NCBI RefSeq assembly: GCF_016862755.1
Contig: NZ_BONO01000001.1
Location: 186,001-250,000, forward strand
Origin: Cellulomonas pakistanensis
Lineage (GTDB): Bacteria; Actinomycetota; Actinomycetes; Actinomycetales; Cellulomonadaceae
Direction of reading: 5' to 3'
Length of the DNA stretch: 64,000 nt
Both the position numbers and the translations under genes were made by a program. Positions within the stretch are counted from its first letter, which is position 1. Every line of letters starts with the position of its first letter. The notes under the pieces were generated by a model. It was given only the letters and a program-made list of their open reading frames with translations. It searched no databases and was not told where the DNA came from. Of this stretch, positions 35,766 through 43,732 are shown in pieces.

Positions 35766-36112
35766 GAGCTGAAATCCGATCGATATTCTCCAGTGACGTG
35801 GAGGACTTAGCCGAGTTCCGCCCGTCGGATGATTCATTCGCCATTGCGATCAGATTTATCGCCGGCCCAGCTGGCGCCCCCGGCGAGGAATCGTTCGATC
35901 TGACGGTCTGTTCCCCGAGCTGGCTCGGGGAACAGACCGTGAACACGAGCGTCTACGACGCTCGACATCATCTCGTCGTGCGAGGCTTCGACTGGGCAGC
36001 GATCCGTGGCTACATCGAAGGCCGAGTCGCTCGGTGCGACGGTGAGACGTGGCAGGAAATCGGTCACAAGCTCAGCCGTCTGGGGCACTGGGAGTTCGAG
36101 GATTACCCGTGA
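35762..36112 (+). CDS. Immunity protein 8 (Imm8) family
   Basis: 116-residue cytoplasmic protein. The conserved Imm8 features are RAEIRSIFSSDVEDL, EESFDLTVCSPSWLGE, RHHLVVRGFDW and the end LGHWEFEDY. It would bind and block the RHS toxin tip encoded directly upstream, with which its start overlaps. Codon use differs sharply from neighbours: AGA, ATA and TTA occur in the first 16 codons, so the toxin-tip/immunity module is probably a recent arrival. A near-perfect palindrome lies inside the gene at 35903-35940. Confidence 0.9.
   Translation: MRAEIRSIFSSDVEDLAEFRPSDDSFAIAIRFIAGPAGAPGEESFDLTVCSPSWLGEQTVNTSVYDARHHLVVRGFDWAAIRGYIEGRVARCDGETWQEIGHKLSRLGHWEFEDYP
35903..35940. repeat. Perfect 18-bp inverted repeat inside imm8
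   Basis: Left arm ACGGTCTGTTCCCCGAGC (35903-35920) and right arm GCTCGGGGAACAGACCGT (35923-35940) are exact reverse complements with a 2-nt TG spacer. It encodes LTVCSPSWLGEQTV in the Imm8 frame, aligned without insertion to the family's conserved CxPxW segment. Such a long perfect dyad within a coding sequence is unusual. Confidence 0.9.
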
Positions 36113-36253
36113 CCGAGACTCATCGGCCCTAGATCGGTCGCAGGAGGCCCAGATCCCGGCAGGCCGGGCAGCGAGAGGTGCACCGTCGTTGGACGACGCC
36201 CTGCGCGTGGAGCTCGTCGAGCGACATGCCACCGGTAATGCCACGCTCCCTCC

Positions 36254-37027
36254 ATGACCGGAGACGTCCAGCACGCAGCCGCCCGCGCCGGGGACCACCC
36301 GCTCCTCGAGAAGGGTGCCCGCCTCGGCTACGCCGCGAGCGGCGTGCTGCACCTGCTGCTCGCGTGGGTCACGGTCCAGCTCGCGTGGACGTCGGGCGGC
36401 GAGCAGGCGGACCAGCAGGGCGCGCTCCAGCAGGTCGCCGGCAACGGGTTCGGTCAGGTGCTGCTCTGGGTGCTCCTGGTCGGCTTCGTGCTGCTCGCGC
36501 TGTGGCAGGCGACCGAGGCGATCGCGTGGGGCGAGGCCGCCGACCGCGCCAAGGCCGCGGCGAAGGCTGTCACGTACGCGGTGCTGGCCGCGACCACCGT
36601 GTCCGTCCTCACCAGCAGCTCCGGCGGCGGGTCGTCGGGCGGCGCCACCTCCGGGCTGATGTCCTCGGGACTCGGGCGGGTGCTGGTCGGGCTCGTCGGG
36701 GTCGGCGTCGTCGCGGTCGCCGGCTACCACGTCGTGAAGGGCTGGAAGGAGAAGTTCCTCGAGGACCTGGAGTCCAGCCCGGCCTCGTGGGTGCGGACCG
36801 CCGGCCGCATCGGGTACATCGGCAAGGGCGGGGCGCTCGCGGTCGTCGGGGTGCTGCTCGTGGTCGCCGCGGTGCAGGCGGACCCGGAGAAGGCCGAGGG
36901 CCTCGACGCGGCGCTGCACACGCTGGCCGGGCTCCCGTTCGGGGCGGTCCTGCTGACGCTCGTGGCGCTCGGGTTCGCCGCGTACGGGGTGTACGCGTTC
37001 GGGCGCTCGCGGCACGCGAAGGTCTGA
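36254..37027 (+). CDS. DUF1206 domain-containing membrane protein
   Basis: 257-residue membrane protein composed of three repeats of two helices each (starting near [37 protein letters not shown] and GRIGYIGKGGALAVVGVLL), the layout of DUF1206. A Gly/Ser loop (SSSGGGSSGGATSG) joins the first and second repeats. Function unknown. The 141 nt upstream contain no clear gene; codons there look degenerate, possibly debris from the toxin-module exchange. Confidence 0.9.
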   Translation: MTGDVQHAAARAGDHPLLEKGARLGYAASGVLHLLLAWVTVQLAWTSGGEQADQQGALQQVAGNGFGQVLLWVLLVGFVLLALWQATEAIAWGEAADRAKAAAKAVTYAVLAATTVSVLTSSSGGGSSGGATSGLMSSGLGRVLVGLVGVGVVAVAGYHVVKGWKEKFLEDLESSPASWVRTAGRIGYIGKGGALAVVGVLLVVAAVQADPEKAEGLDAALHTLAGLPFGAVLLTLVALGFAAYGVYAFGRSRHAKV

Positions 37028-37072
37028 CCGACCCCTTCTCGACGCACGACGGCCGGGTCTACCGTCGGCCGC

Positions 37073-37669
37073 ATGGGCCAGGTCATCGCCTCGGCGACCA
37101 CGTCGCTCGACGGCTTCATCGCGCGCCCGGACCACGGGATCGACGAGCTGTTCGGCTGGTTCGACGCCGGCGACGTGGTGGTCGAGAACCACGGGGACCT
37201 GCCGCCGTTCCGGCTGACCGAGGAGAGCGCCGCGTACTGGCTGGCGTGGCGGGAGTCGCTCGGCGCGCTGGTCGTCGGCCGGGAGCTGTTCGACCTCACC
37301 GACGGCTGGGGCGGGAAGCACCCGCTGGGCGTGCCGTACGTGCTGCTGACCCACCGGCCGGTCCGGGACTCCGCGGCGCTGGGGTCGCCCGACCTCGTCG
37401 TCATGCACGAGGGGGTCCTGGAGGCGGTCGCCGCCGCGCAGGAGATCGCCGGGGACAAGGTCGTCGGGGTCGCCGCGGGGACGATCGCGTCCCAGGTGCA
37501 CGCGGCGGGGCTGCTCGACGCGGTGAACGTCGACCTCGTGCCGGTGTTCCTCGGCGAGGGCCGGCCGTACTTCACCGCGCAGGCCGGCGGGCCGGTGCCG
37601 CTCGGCGATCCGACGTCGGTCGTGCCGTCCCGCGGCGTGACGCACCTGAGCTTCCCGGTCCCCCGCTGA
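37073..37669 (+). CDS. Dihydrofolate reductase-family (RibD C-terminal-like) protein
   Basis: 198-residue predicted NADPH-binding reductase. N-terminal VIASATTSLDGFIARPDHGID is the family hallmark, followed by a nucleotide-binding region (VVGVAAGTIASQVHAAGLLD) and DLVPVFLGEGRPYF. Related to the reductase domain of RibD, though such stand-alone members rarely serve in riboflavin synthesis. A related gene faces it at 37777-38340 and a palindromic element lies between the two. Confidence 0.9.
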   Translation: MGQVIASATTSLDGFIARPDHGIDELFGWFDAGDVVVENHGDLPPFRLTEESAAYWLAWRESLGALVVGRELFDLTDGWGGKHPLGVPYVLLTHRPVRDSAALGSPDLVVMHEGVLEAVAAAQEIAGDKVVGVAAGTIASQVHAAGLLDAVNVDLVPVFLGEGRPYFTAQAGGPVPLGDPTSVVPSRGVTHLSFPVPR

Positions 37670-37691
37670 CGTGGCGTGGCCCCCGCGGGCC

Positions 37692-37757
37692 GAGGTCGTC
37701 AGAAGACCGTGAGGTCGTCAGTCGTTCGTGACGACCTCACCCCGATATGACGACCTC
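37692..37757. repeat. 64-nt-type palindromic element, copy 3 (A-B-B'-A')
   Basis: Units: A GAGGTCGTCA (37692-37701), B GAGGTCGTCA (37711-37720), B' TGACGACCTC (37729-37738) and A' TGACGACCTC (37748-37757). All four are exact copies. Periods are 19 nt and the centre is 8 nt, identical to the copies at 4316 and 5586, though the unit sequence is unrelated. It lies between two convergent reductase genes. Without flanking T-runs it is not a standard terminator, although it may act as one. Confidence 0.88.
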
Positions 37758-37776
37758 GCGGCCCGGCGCCGGACCG

Positions 37777-38340
37777 TCAGTGCACCCGGTCCACCCGGTG
37801 GTGCAGGTGCGCGACGCCGTTCGCGAACCGCTCCAGCCCGAGCAGCTCCAGGTCGACCCGCACGTCCCGGGGCAGCGCGCGCGTGCCGCCGCCGACCAGC
37901 ACCGGCGACACGAACAGGTGCACCTCGTCCACCAGGCCCGCGCGCAGCGCCTGCCCGGCCAGGTGCGCGCCGCCGATCAGCACGTCGTGCGGCGAGCTGT
38001 GCAGCAGCCGCCGCACCGCCTCGGGGTCGAAGGTCGCCTCGACCTGCGTGCGGGTGCTGCGCGGCTCGGTGATCGTCGTCGAGTAGACGACCTTGTGGGC
38101 GGCCCGCCAGAGCTGCGCGTACTCCTGGACCGCGGGCGGCTCGTCGGCGGTCGGCATCGTCTCCCACGCGACCATGACGTCGTACAGCCGCCGCCCGTAC
38201 AGGTACGTGCCGACGTCGCGGTGCAGCTCGTTGACCCGGGTGTGCACCGCCTCGTCCGGCATGCTCCAGTCGAACCGGCCGTCCCGGTCGGCGACGAACC
38301 CGTCGAGCGACGTGATCGCGGAGTACACGAGCCTCGCCAT
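37777..38340 (-). CDS. Dihydrofolate reductase-family (RibD C-terminal-like) protein
   Basis: 187-residue protein with ARLVYSAITSLDGFVADRDG at the N-terminus, YGRRLYDVMVAWETMP, the dinucleotide segment VLIGGAHLAGQALRAGL and VSPVLVGGGTRALP. It belongs to the same family as the convergent gene at 37073 but is not a close copy. The ATG at 38340 is the family-like start; a longer reading to 38448 is unlikely. Divergent from the luciferase-like gene. Confidence 0.9.
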   Translation of the reverse strand: MARLVYSAITSLDGFVADRDGRFDWSMPDEAVHTRVNELHRDVGTYLYGRRLYDVMVAWETMPTADEPPAVQEYAQLWRAAHKVVYSTTITEPRSTRTQVEATFDPEAVRRLLHSSPHDVLIGGAHLAGQALRAGLVDEVHLFVSPVLVGGGTRALPRDVRVDLELLGLERFANGVAHLHHRVDRVH

Positions 38341-38362
38341 GGCCGACCTCCCGGTGTCGGGG

Positions 38363-38386
38363 CTGGCCCGCGGCGGCGCGGGCCAG
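38363..38386. promoter_or_regulatory. 10-bp perfect dyad in divergent promoter region
   Basis: CTGGCCCGCG (38363-38372), a 4-nt GCGG centre and CGCGGGCCAG (38377-38386). It sits between divergent genes, 22 nt upstream of the reductase start and 48 nt upstream of the oxidoreductase start. It could be an operator or a 5'-leader hairpin; no regulator gene is adjacent. Confidence 0.4.
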
Positions 38387-38434
38387 GAGACCAGGACAGC
38401 ACACCGTGTCTCCCCTCGCCCGTAGGGTCGGGGC

Positions 38435-39382
38435 ATGAGCCTCGACATCGGCGTCCTGCTGCCCCGTGACCTGCCCGCCGACCAGGTGCTGCCCTACGCG
38501 CGGCGCGCCGACGAGCTCGGGTTCGCCGAGCTGTGGGTGGTTGAGGACCTCGGGTTCCGCGGCGGGATGGCGCAGGCCGCGGCGGCGCTCGCGGTGACCG
38601 AGCGGATCCGGGTCGGCGTCGGGATCCTGCCGGCCGGCGCCCGGAACGTCGCGTTCGCGGCGATGGAGGCGGCGACCGTCGCGGAGCTGTTCCCCGGGCG
38701 CCTGCACCTCGGCATCGGCCACGGCATGCCCGACTGGATGCGCCAGGTCGGGGCGTGGCCCGCGAGCCCGCTCACCGCGTTCGAGGAGTACGTGACCGCC
38801 CTGCGCGCGCTGCTCCGCGGCGAGGAGGTGACCGTCGAGGGCCGGTACGTGCGGCTGGACGGCGTGCGGCTGGAGAGCCCGCCGGCCGAGGTGCCGCCGG
38901 TGCTGGCCGGCGTGCGCGGGCCGAAGTCGCTGGCGGCGGCGGGGCGGATCGCGGACGGCACGGTGCTCGCGGAGCCGGTGGGCCCGGAGTACCTCGCGGC
39001 GGCGATCGCGCAGATCGGCCACGCGCCCGGGCACCGGCTGGTGGCCTACGAGATCGCCGCGGTCGACCCCGACCCGGCCGCGGCGCGGGAGCGGGTGCGC
39101 CCCGCGCTCGCCTGGCTCGGGGACCCGGGCTGGGCGCCGCACATCGAGCCGATGGACTTCGCGGCGGAGTTCCGCGACCTGCGCGAGCGCACGCCCGACC
39201 GCGCCGAGTTCGCCGCCGCGCTGCCGGACGCCTGGGTGGACCGGCTGGCCGTCGTGGGGACGCCGGAGCAGGCGCGGGCGCGGCTCGACGGCCTCGCCCT
39301 GGCCGGGGCGGACGCGGTGGCGCTCGCCCCGGCCGGGCCGGACCCGCTGGCGTCGCTCGAGGAGCTCGCCGCGGTCCTCTGA
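38435..39382 (+). CDS. LLM class flavin-dependent oxidoreductase
   Basis: 315-residue bacterial-luciferase-like monooxygenase with a TIM-barrel fold. Conserved stretches include DIGVLLPRDLP, YARRADELGFAELWVVED, RIRVGVGILP, ELFPGRLHLGIGHG and VVGTPEQARARLDGLALAGAD. It uses FMN or F420; the substrate is unknown. No reductase partner is adjacent except possibly the divergent DHFR-like gene. Confidence 0.9.
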   Translation: MSLDIGVLLPRDLPADQVLPYARRADELGFAELWVVEDLGFRGGMAQAAAALAVTERIRVGVGILPAGARNVAFAAMEAATVAELFPGRLHLGIGHGMPDWMRQVGAWPASPLTAFEEYVTALRALLRGEEVTVEGRYVRLDGVRLESPPAEVPPVLAGVRGPKSLAAAGRIADGTVLAEPVGPEYLAAAIAQIGHAPGHRLVAYEIAAVDPDPAAARERVRPALAWLGDPGWAPHIEPMDFAAEFRDLRERTPDRAEFAAALPDAWVDRLAVVGTPEQARARLDGLALAGADAVALAPAGPDPLASLEELAAVL

Positions 39383-39395
39383 CGCCGTCGGCCCG

Positions 39396-39884
39396 TCAGC
39401 CGTGCGCGACCCCGGCGACGAACCGGGCGGCGTGCTCCTGCACCGCGGCCACCCGCCGGGCGACCACCGCGGCCGCGTCGGTCCCCGCCTCGGCGATCGT
39501 CGGGCGGCGCCGCGCGTTGGCCGAGCAGGCGAAGTCCCGGCAGATCAGGGTGCCGACGGTGTTGCCGTTCCGGCCGGCGGCGCCGGCGAGCCGCGCGACG
39601 AACAGCGCGACGTCGTTCGTGGCGATCACGTCCTCGCACCAGGTGCAGACGGCGTTGCGCCGGGTGCCGCCGTCGGCGGCGCGCAGGACGAGGCCGACGA
39701 GGCGGTCGTCGACCCGCACGACGACGTAGGCGCGGCGCGGGTTCCGCTCGTCGGTCCAGCCCAGGTAGTCGAGGCGGTCCCAGTCCCGCGCCGCCAGGTC
39801 GGCGGGCACGGTGGCCTGGGCCGCGTCGCGGCGGGAGCAGTTGACGAAGGACGCGCGGATCTCGGGGACGGTGACGGGACGCAT
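39396..39884 (-). CDS. FBP domain-containing zinc-finger protein
   Basis: 162-residue protein resembling the C-terminal treble-clef zinc-finger domain of actinobacterial fibronectin-binding-protein-like (FBP, EF-G-binding) proteins. Features are an N-terminal VPEIRASFVNCSRRDA, WDRLDYLGWTDERNP, and two cysteine pairs in CTWCEDVIA and ICRDFACSANARR. The family is thought to bind EF-G and affect fusidic-acid tolerance in some members; that role here is an inference. It converges with the oxidoreductase gene. Confidence 0.85.
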   Translation of the reverse strand: MRPVTVPEIRASFVNCSRRDAAQATVPADLAARDWDRLDYLGWTDERNPRRAYVVVRVDDRLVGLVLRAADGGTRRNAVCTWCEDVIATNDVALFVARLAGAAGRNGNTVGTLICRDFACSANARRRPTIAEAGTDAAAVVARRVAAVQEHAARFVAGVAHG

Positions 39885-40286
39885 GGGTGTGCTCGCTCTC
39901 GGGGTGTCGGGGGCCGCCCGCGACGTGGACGCGGCAGCCGGGCGCTCCGGCTGCGCCGGGGCTCGGGAGGGAAGCCCGCCGCGGGCGCGCCGACGATGCG
40001 CCCGCCCGGCGGGAGGCCGGGGACCGGGGCGGTCAGCGGGGCGCGGCGGGATGCGCCGCGTCACGCAAGGTGGCCGTGGCGGCCGGCCTCGCTCCCTGCG
40101 CGCATGCGCTCGCTCCTGTGCTCCCTCGTCCGCGACCCGCGGACCCGACGACCGTCGATCGTGCCGTGCGGCCCCGGCCGGCGTCACGCGCATTTCCCGG
40201 ACCCGCACCGACCCTGCGATCGCGGACTGCGCGGACGGCCGCCGGCGCAGGCGGATACTGCAGGCTCGGCGACGGGAGGGGTCGGG
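39885..40286. other. 402-nt divergent intergenic region, no gene seen
   Basis: Very GC-rich between the FBP gene and the GH114-like lipoprotein gene. Open frames cross it but have composition unlike known proteins. The only promoter-like feature is GGATACTGC around 40254-40262, about 25 nt before the GTG start with GGGAGGGG in ribosome-binding position. Nothing else is recognisable. Confidence 0.4.
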
Positions 40287-41180
40287 GTGCGAGGCGGACG
40301 GCGCGGGGCGCGGAGAGCGCAGGCGGTGGCGTGGGTCGGGCTGCTCGCGCTGGTCGCGGGCTGCGGAGCGGGCGACGGAGCGGGCGGAGGGACGGCCGCC
40401 GGGGCGCCGGGCGACGCCACGGGCGCCGGCAGCACGCAGGCCGCCGAGGTCGTCCACCTGCCCGGCCCGCCCGAGGGGGCAGTGGTCGACTACCAGCTCG
40501 GCGGCGGCTACCCGCCCGCGGACGGCGTCGGCGGCGTGGTCCGCGACGTGACCGACGAGCCCGAGCCCGGCCTGTGGTCCGCCTGCTACGTGAACGGGTT
40601 CCAGACCCAGCCCGGCGACCGCGACCGGTGGCTGGCCGACCACCCGGACCTGGTGCTGCGCGACGACGGCGGCGACCCCGTCGTCGACGAGGGCTGGCCC
40701 GACGAGCTGCTGCTCGACACCTCGACGCCGGGGAACCGGTCGGCGCTCGCGGAGATCGTCGGGGAGCAGGTGCGGGCGTGCGCCGAGCGCGGCTTCGACG
40801 CGGTCGAGCTCGACAACCTCGACTCCTGGACCCGGTCGGGCGGGCGGCTCGACGAGGACGGCGCGCTCGACCTGGCGGCGCGGCTGGTGGCGGTCGCGCA
40901 CGACGCCGGGCTCGCGGCCGGGCAGAAGAACACGCCGCAGCTCGGCACCCGCGGGCGCGACGAGGCCGGCTACGACTTCGCGGTCGCCGAGGAGTGCGCG
41001 CAGTACGACGAGTGCGCGGCGTACACCGAGGTCTACGGCGCCGCGGTGCTCGACGTCGAGTACACGGACGAGGGGTTCGCCGCCGCCTGCGCCGACCCCG
41101 CCCGGCCGGCGTCGACGGTGCTACGGGACCGCGACCTGAGCCTGCCCGGCGAGGCCGCGTACGTGTACGCGGCCTGCTGA
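40287..41180 (+). CDS. GH114-like (endo-alpha-1,4-polygalactosaminidase) lipoprotein
   Basis: 297-residue lipoprotein: signal peptide with lipobox LLALVAGCGAG (Cys about 24), a Gly/Ala-rich linker, and a TIM-barrel domain of the TM1410/GH114 type with DYQLGGGYPP, CYVNGFQTQPGD, ELLLDTSTPGNR and GFDAVELDNLDSW. Family members cleave galactosamine polymers or remain uncharacterised. Whether it acts on exopolysaccharide here is unknown. GTG at 40287 follows GGGAGGGG. Confidence 0.85.
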   Translation: MRGGRRGARRAQAVAWVGLLALVAGCGAGDGAGGGTAAGAPGDATGAGSTQAAEVVHLPGPPEGAVVDYQLGGGYPPADGVGGVVRDVTDEPEPGLWSACYVNGFQTQPGDRDRWLADHPDLVLRDDGGDPVVDEGWPDELLLDTSTPGNRSALAEIVGEQVRACAERGFDAVELDNLDSWTRSGGRLDEDGALDLAARLVAVAHDAGLAAGQKNTPQLGTRGRDEAGYDFAVAEECAQYDECAAYTEVYGAAVLDVEYTDEGFAAACADPARPASTVLRDRDLSLPGEAAYVYAAC

Positions 41181-41197
41181 CGCGCCCGGCGCACGAC

Positions 41198-41235
41198 GAC
41201 GGCCCCCCGACCCGGTCGTGGGTCGAGGGGCCGTC
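41198..41235. terminator. Bidirectional terminator hairpin
   Basis: GACGGCCCCCCGACCC (41198-41213) pairs with GGGTCGAGGGGCCGTC (41220-41235) with a single mismatch and a 6-nt loop. It lies between convergent genes, 17 nt from the GH114-like stop and 14 nt from the Ig-like protein stop, so it should serve both. Confidence 0.82.
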
Positions 41236-41249
41236 GCGGCCTGCGGGCG

Positions 41250-43565
41250 TCAGCGCTGAGCGCGCGCTCGGCGGGCGACGAGCACGAGGCCGCCGCCGAG
41301 GAGGAGCATCAGCCACGCCCCCGCCATCGCGACCGCCGACTGCGCGCCGGTGACCGCGAGCTCCGGGTCGGCCGCCGCGGCCGTGGCGGCGGGCGCCCCG
41401 GCCGCCGGGACGGCGAGCTCGACCGGGAGGGTCGCCCACCGGCCGGAGGTGCCGCCCGTCGCGATCACGGTGTGCGCCCCCGCGGGGACGTCAGCCGGGA
41501 TGTCGGCGAGGAGCCGCGCGACGCCGTCGGCGCCCGCGACCGCCGTGCCCAGGAACACCGGGTCGGAGTGCAGGTAGAACGCGACCGTCTCGCCGGGCAC
41601 GAAGCCCTCCGCGACGAGCTCCATCTGCTGGCCGGGGGCGGTGGCCGCCTTCGGGCTGTCCAGCGTGGCCGTCGGCAGGGCGCCGGACCGCGCGGGCTCG
41701 CCGGCCACGGTGACCGTGATGGTGCGCGTGGCCGCGGCGGCCGTGCTGGTCTCCGGGATCTCGAGCACCAGCGTGTGCGTGCCCGGCGCGAGGACCGGGA
41801 GCGTGACCGTGAACCGGCCGTCGGCCGGGACGTCGCCGCGGACCAGCACGGTGTCGCCCTCGCGGACGGTCCAGGTGGTCGGCAGCGGCTTGCCATCCAC
41901 GGTCACGTCGATGGTGCCTGGGGTGGCGACCGGGACGTCGACGCGCTCCGGCGCCGTGACGACGGCGGCCGGCTTGGTGACGGTCACGGTGCCGGTGCCG
42001 GTGGCGGTGCGGTACGGACCCGAGGACCCGGGAGCCGCCAGCGCCGCGAAGCTCCACTGGTGGGAGGTCGGGGCGAACGTGGCGGTCGCGGTCCACCGGC
42101 CGAGGCCGAGGTCCGGGACGGTCACCGAGGCGGAGCCCCGGGGGTTCAGGGCGACCTCGCCGAGCACGACGGGCGTGCCGCCGGCCTGCGGGGTCAGCGT
42201 GACCTGGACGCCGCCGGCCGGGACCGGGCCACCCTTCGGGCCCGACACCGTGACGGGCACGGTGGCGTCCTTGCCGAGCACGATGGTCGACGAGCCGACG
42301 ACGACCGTCGGCGTGGCCTGCGCGACGGTGGCCCAGGCGGTGTCGACGACCTCGGAGTAGCCCGCCGCGGTGGCGCGGACCTCGAGCCAGATCTCCTGGC
42401 CGAGGTCGCCGTTGCCGGGGGCGAAGGTCGGCTGCTCGGAGCGCAGCGCCCCGTCGACGTACCACTGGTGGACGAACGTGGTGCCCGCCGGCCAGCCGGA
42501 CGGGACCGACGTGAGCGTGGTGCCCGGGGCGGCGATGCCGTCCGTCGTGCCCGCGATCGTGACGTCGCCGGACATGCTGCCGATGCCGACGACGGGCGCG
42601 TTGGTGCTGATGGTGCGCGGCGCGAGCGGGGCGCGCGTGCCCGTGACCTCGGCGTGGATGGCCTTGCCCAGGTCGGCGGGGGTCGGGGTGTAGGTCGGGC
42701 CGGTGCCGAGCGTCCTGCCGTCGGCGTCCTTCCAGGCGTACGTGAGGGTCAGGCCCTGCGCCTCGGTCGGCGACCACGGGTTGGTGCCGACGGTCACGGG
42801 GGCGCCGACCTGCGGCGTCATGGTGAGGCCGGGCAGGCCCGGGGTGATCGTGGTGATCGGGTCGATGGTGACGGCGCTCGAGGTGGACGCGGCGTACCCC
42901 GTGGTCCCGGAGTAGCGCGCGACCACGTTGGTCGGAGCGGTGACGGTCCGGGCGAGCGACGCGGTGCCCTGCGCGAGCGGGACCGACACGTCCTCGCCGT
43001 TGACGGTGAAGACGACGTCCCCGGCCGGCGCGCCCGCGACGGATGCGGTGAACGTGACGGTGTCCCCGGCGACAGCCGTGGTGCTGCTCGCCGTGAGCAC
43101 GGTGGTCGTGGTGACGTCCGGCGTACCGAAGAAGTAGGGCAGCCGGTACATGTGGTGGTTGCTGCCGGAGCTCGACCCGAAGCAGATGACCGAGAGCTGG
43201 TACCAGCCCGAGGGGACTGCGCCGTAGTCGACGACGAAGGTGCCGTCGCGGACGTCGATGGTGTCCTCGGTCAGCGTGACGGCGCCGCCCTGCGCGAGGT
43301 TGCCCTCGGAGAAGTCGTTGTTCTGCCCTGGGTACAGCCCCCACGAGGCACCTGCGCCTCCGGTGCGACCGCCGCCCGTCATGTCGCAGCGGATGTGGTA
43401 CGTGGCGGTGCTGCCCAGCGCCTCCTCGCCCGACACGAGGGAGAGGTCGTGCATGTCGGCGGTGGCCGACGTGGCCGGTAGCAGGATCGCGACGAGCGCG
43501 ACGAGCGTCGTCAGCACGGCCGGGCGGCGCAAGCGGCGCCGAAGGGTGGTGCGTGAGCGTGGCAT
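41250..43565 (-). CDS. Ig-like repeat surface protein with LAVTG sorting signal
   Basis: 771-residue wall-anchored protein. The signal peptide (LTTLVALVAILLPATSATA, residues 18-37) precedes a Cys-containing domain (HIRCDM, SVICFGSSSG) and several Ig-like modules (TVLTASSTTAVAGDTVTFTA, PTVVVGSSTIVLGKDATVPV). The C-terminus has LAVTGAQ, a hydrophobic helix (AGAWLMLLLGGGLVLVA) and RRARAQR, the layout of a sortase substrate. LAXTG is the class E motif, and a class E sortase is encoded at 2619. Role in adhesion or polymer binding is inferred. Transcribed towards the hairpin at 41198. Confidence 0.9.
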   Translation of the reverse strand: MPRSRTTLRRRLRRPAVLTTLVALVAILLPATSATADMHDLSLVSGEEALGSTATYHIRCDMTGGGRTGGAGASWGLYPGQNNDFSEGNLAQGGAVTLTEDTIDVRDGTFVVDYGAVPSGWYQLSVICFGSSSGSNHHMYRLPYFFGTPDVTTTTVLTASSTTAVAGDTVTFTASVAGAPAGDVVFTVNGEDVSVPLAQGTASLARTVTAPTNVVARYSGTTGYAASTSSAVTIDPITTITPGLPGLTMTPQVGAPVTVGTNPWSPTEAQGLTLTYAWKDADGRTLGTGPTYTPTPADLGKAIHAEVTGTRAPLAPRTISTNAPVVGIGSMSGDVTIAGTTDGIAAPGTTLTSVPSGWPAGTTFVHQWYVDGALRSEQPTFAPGNGDLGQEIWLEVRATAAGYSEVVDTAWATVAQATPTVVVGSSTIVLGKDATVPVTVSGPKGGPVPAGGVQVTLTPQAGGTPVVLGEVALNPRGSASVTVPDLGLGRWTATATFAPTSHQWSFAALAAPGSSGPYRTATGTGTVTVTKPAAVVTAPERVDVPVATPGTIDVTVDGKPLPTTWTVREGDTVLVRGDVPADGRFTVTLPVLAPGTHTLVLEIPETSTAAAATRTITVTVAGEPARSGALPTATLDSPKAATAPGQQMELVAEGFVPGETVAFYLHSDPVFLGTAVAGADGVARLLADIPADVPAGAHTVIATGGTSGRWATLPVELAVPAAGAPAATAAAADPELAVTGAQSAVAMAGAWLMLLLGGGLVLVARRARAQR

Positions 43566-43655
43566 GGGGGTCCCCGGGTCGGTGAGAGGTCGTGATCGAC
43601 GCCCTCATCGGCAGCGCTGCCGCCACGGCTCGGGAAAACCGCGAAGACCTTCGTC

Positions 43656-43685
43656 CGCCTGGGTGCTACCACCCGCACCCAGGCG
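43656..43685. repeat. 10-bp perfect hairpin upstream of wHTH gene
   Basis: CGCCTGGGTG (43656-43665) and CACCCAGGCG (43676-43685) flank a 10-nt loop. It lies in the 167-nt divergent gap between the Ig-like protein and the winged-helix regulator, 47 nt before the regulator's start. It is a candidate operator for that regulator or a leader hairpin. Confidence 0.4.
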
Positions 43686-43732
43686 CCCGACCCCGCCGCG
43701 CGCCCGCGAGGCGGGCGTCGTACCGTGACCCG

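Noticed and set aside
36113..36253. Small ORF ending at 36257 as a gene after imm8
   Set aside because: It overlaps imm8 in another frame and has no recognisable domain or ribosome site. It may be debris, but evidence is too thin for a feature.
40083..40286. A longer start for the GH114-like lipoprotein
   Set aside because: Upstream in-frame sequence is Arg/Ser-rich and would bury the lipoprotein signal peptide; the GTG at 40287 has a proper ribosome site.
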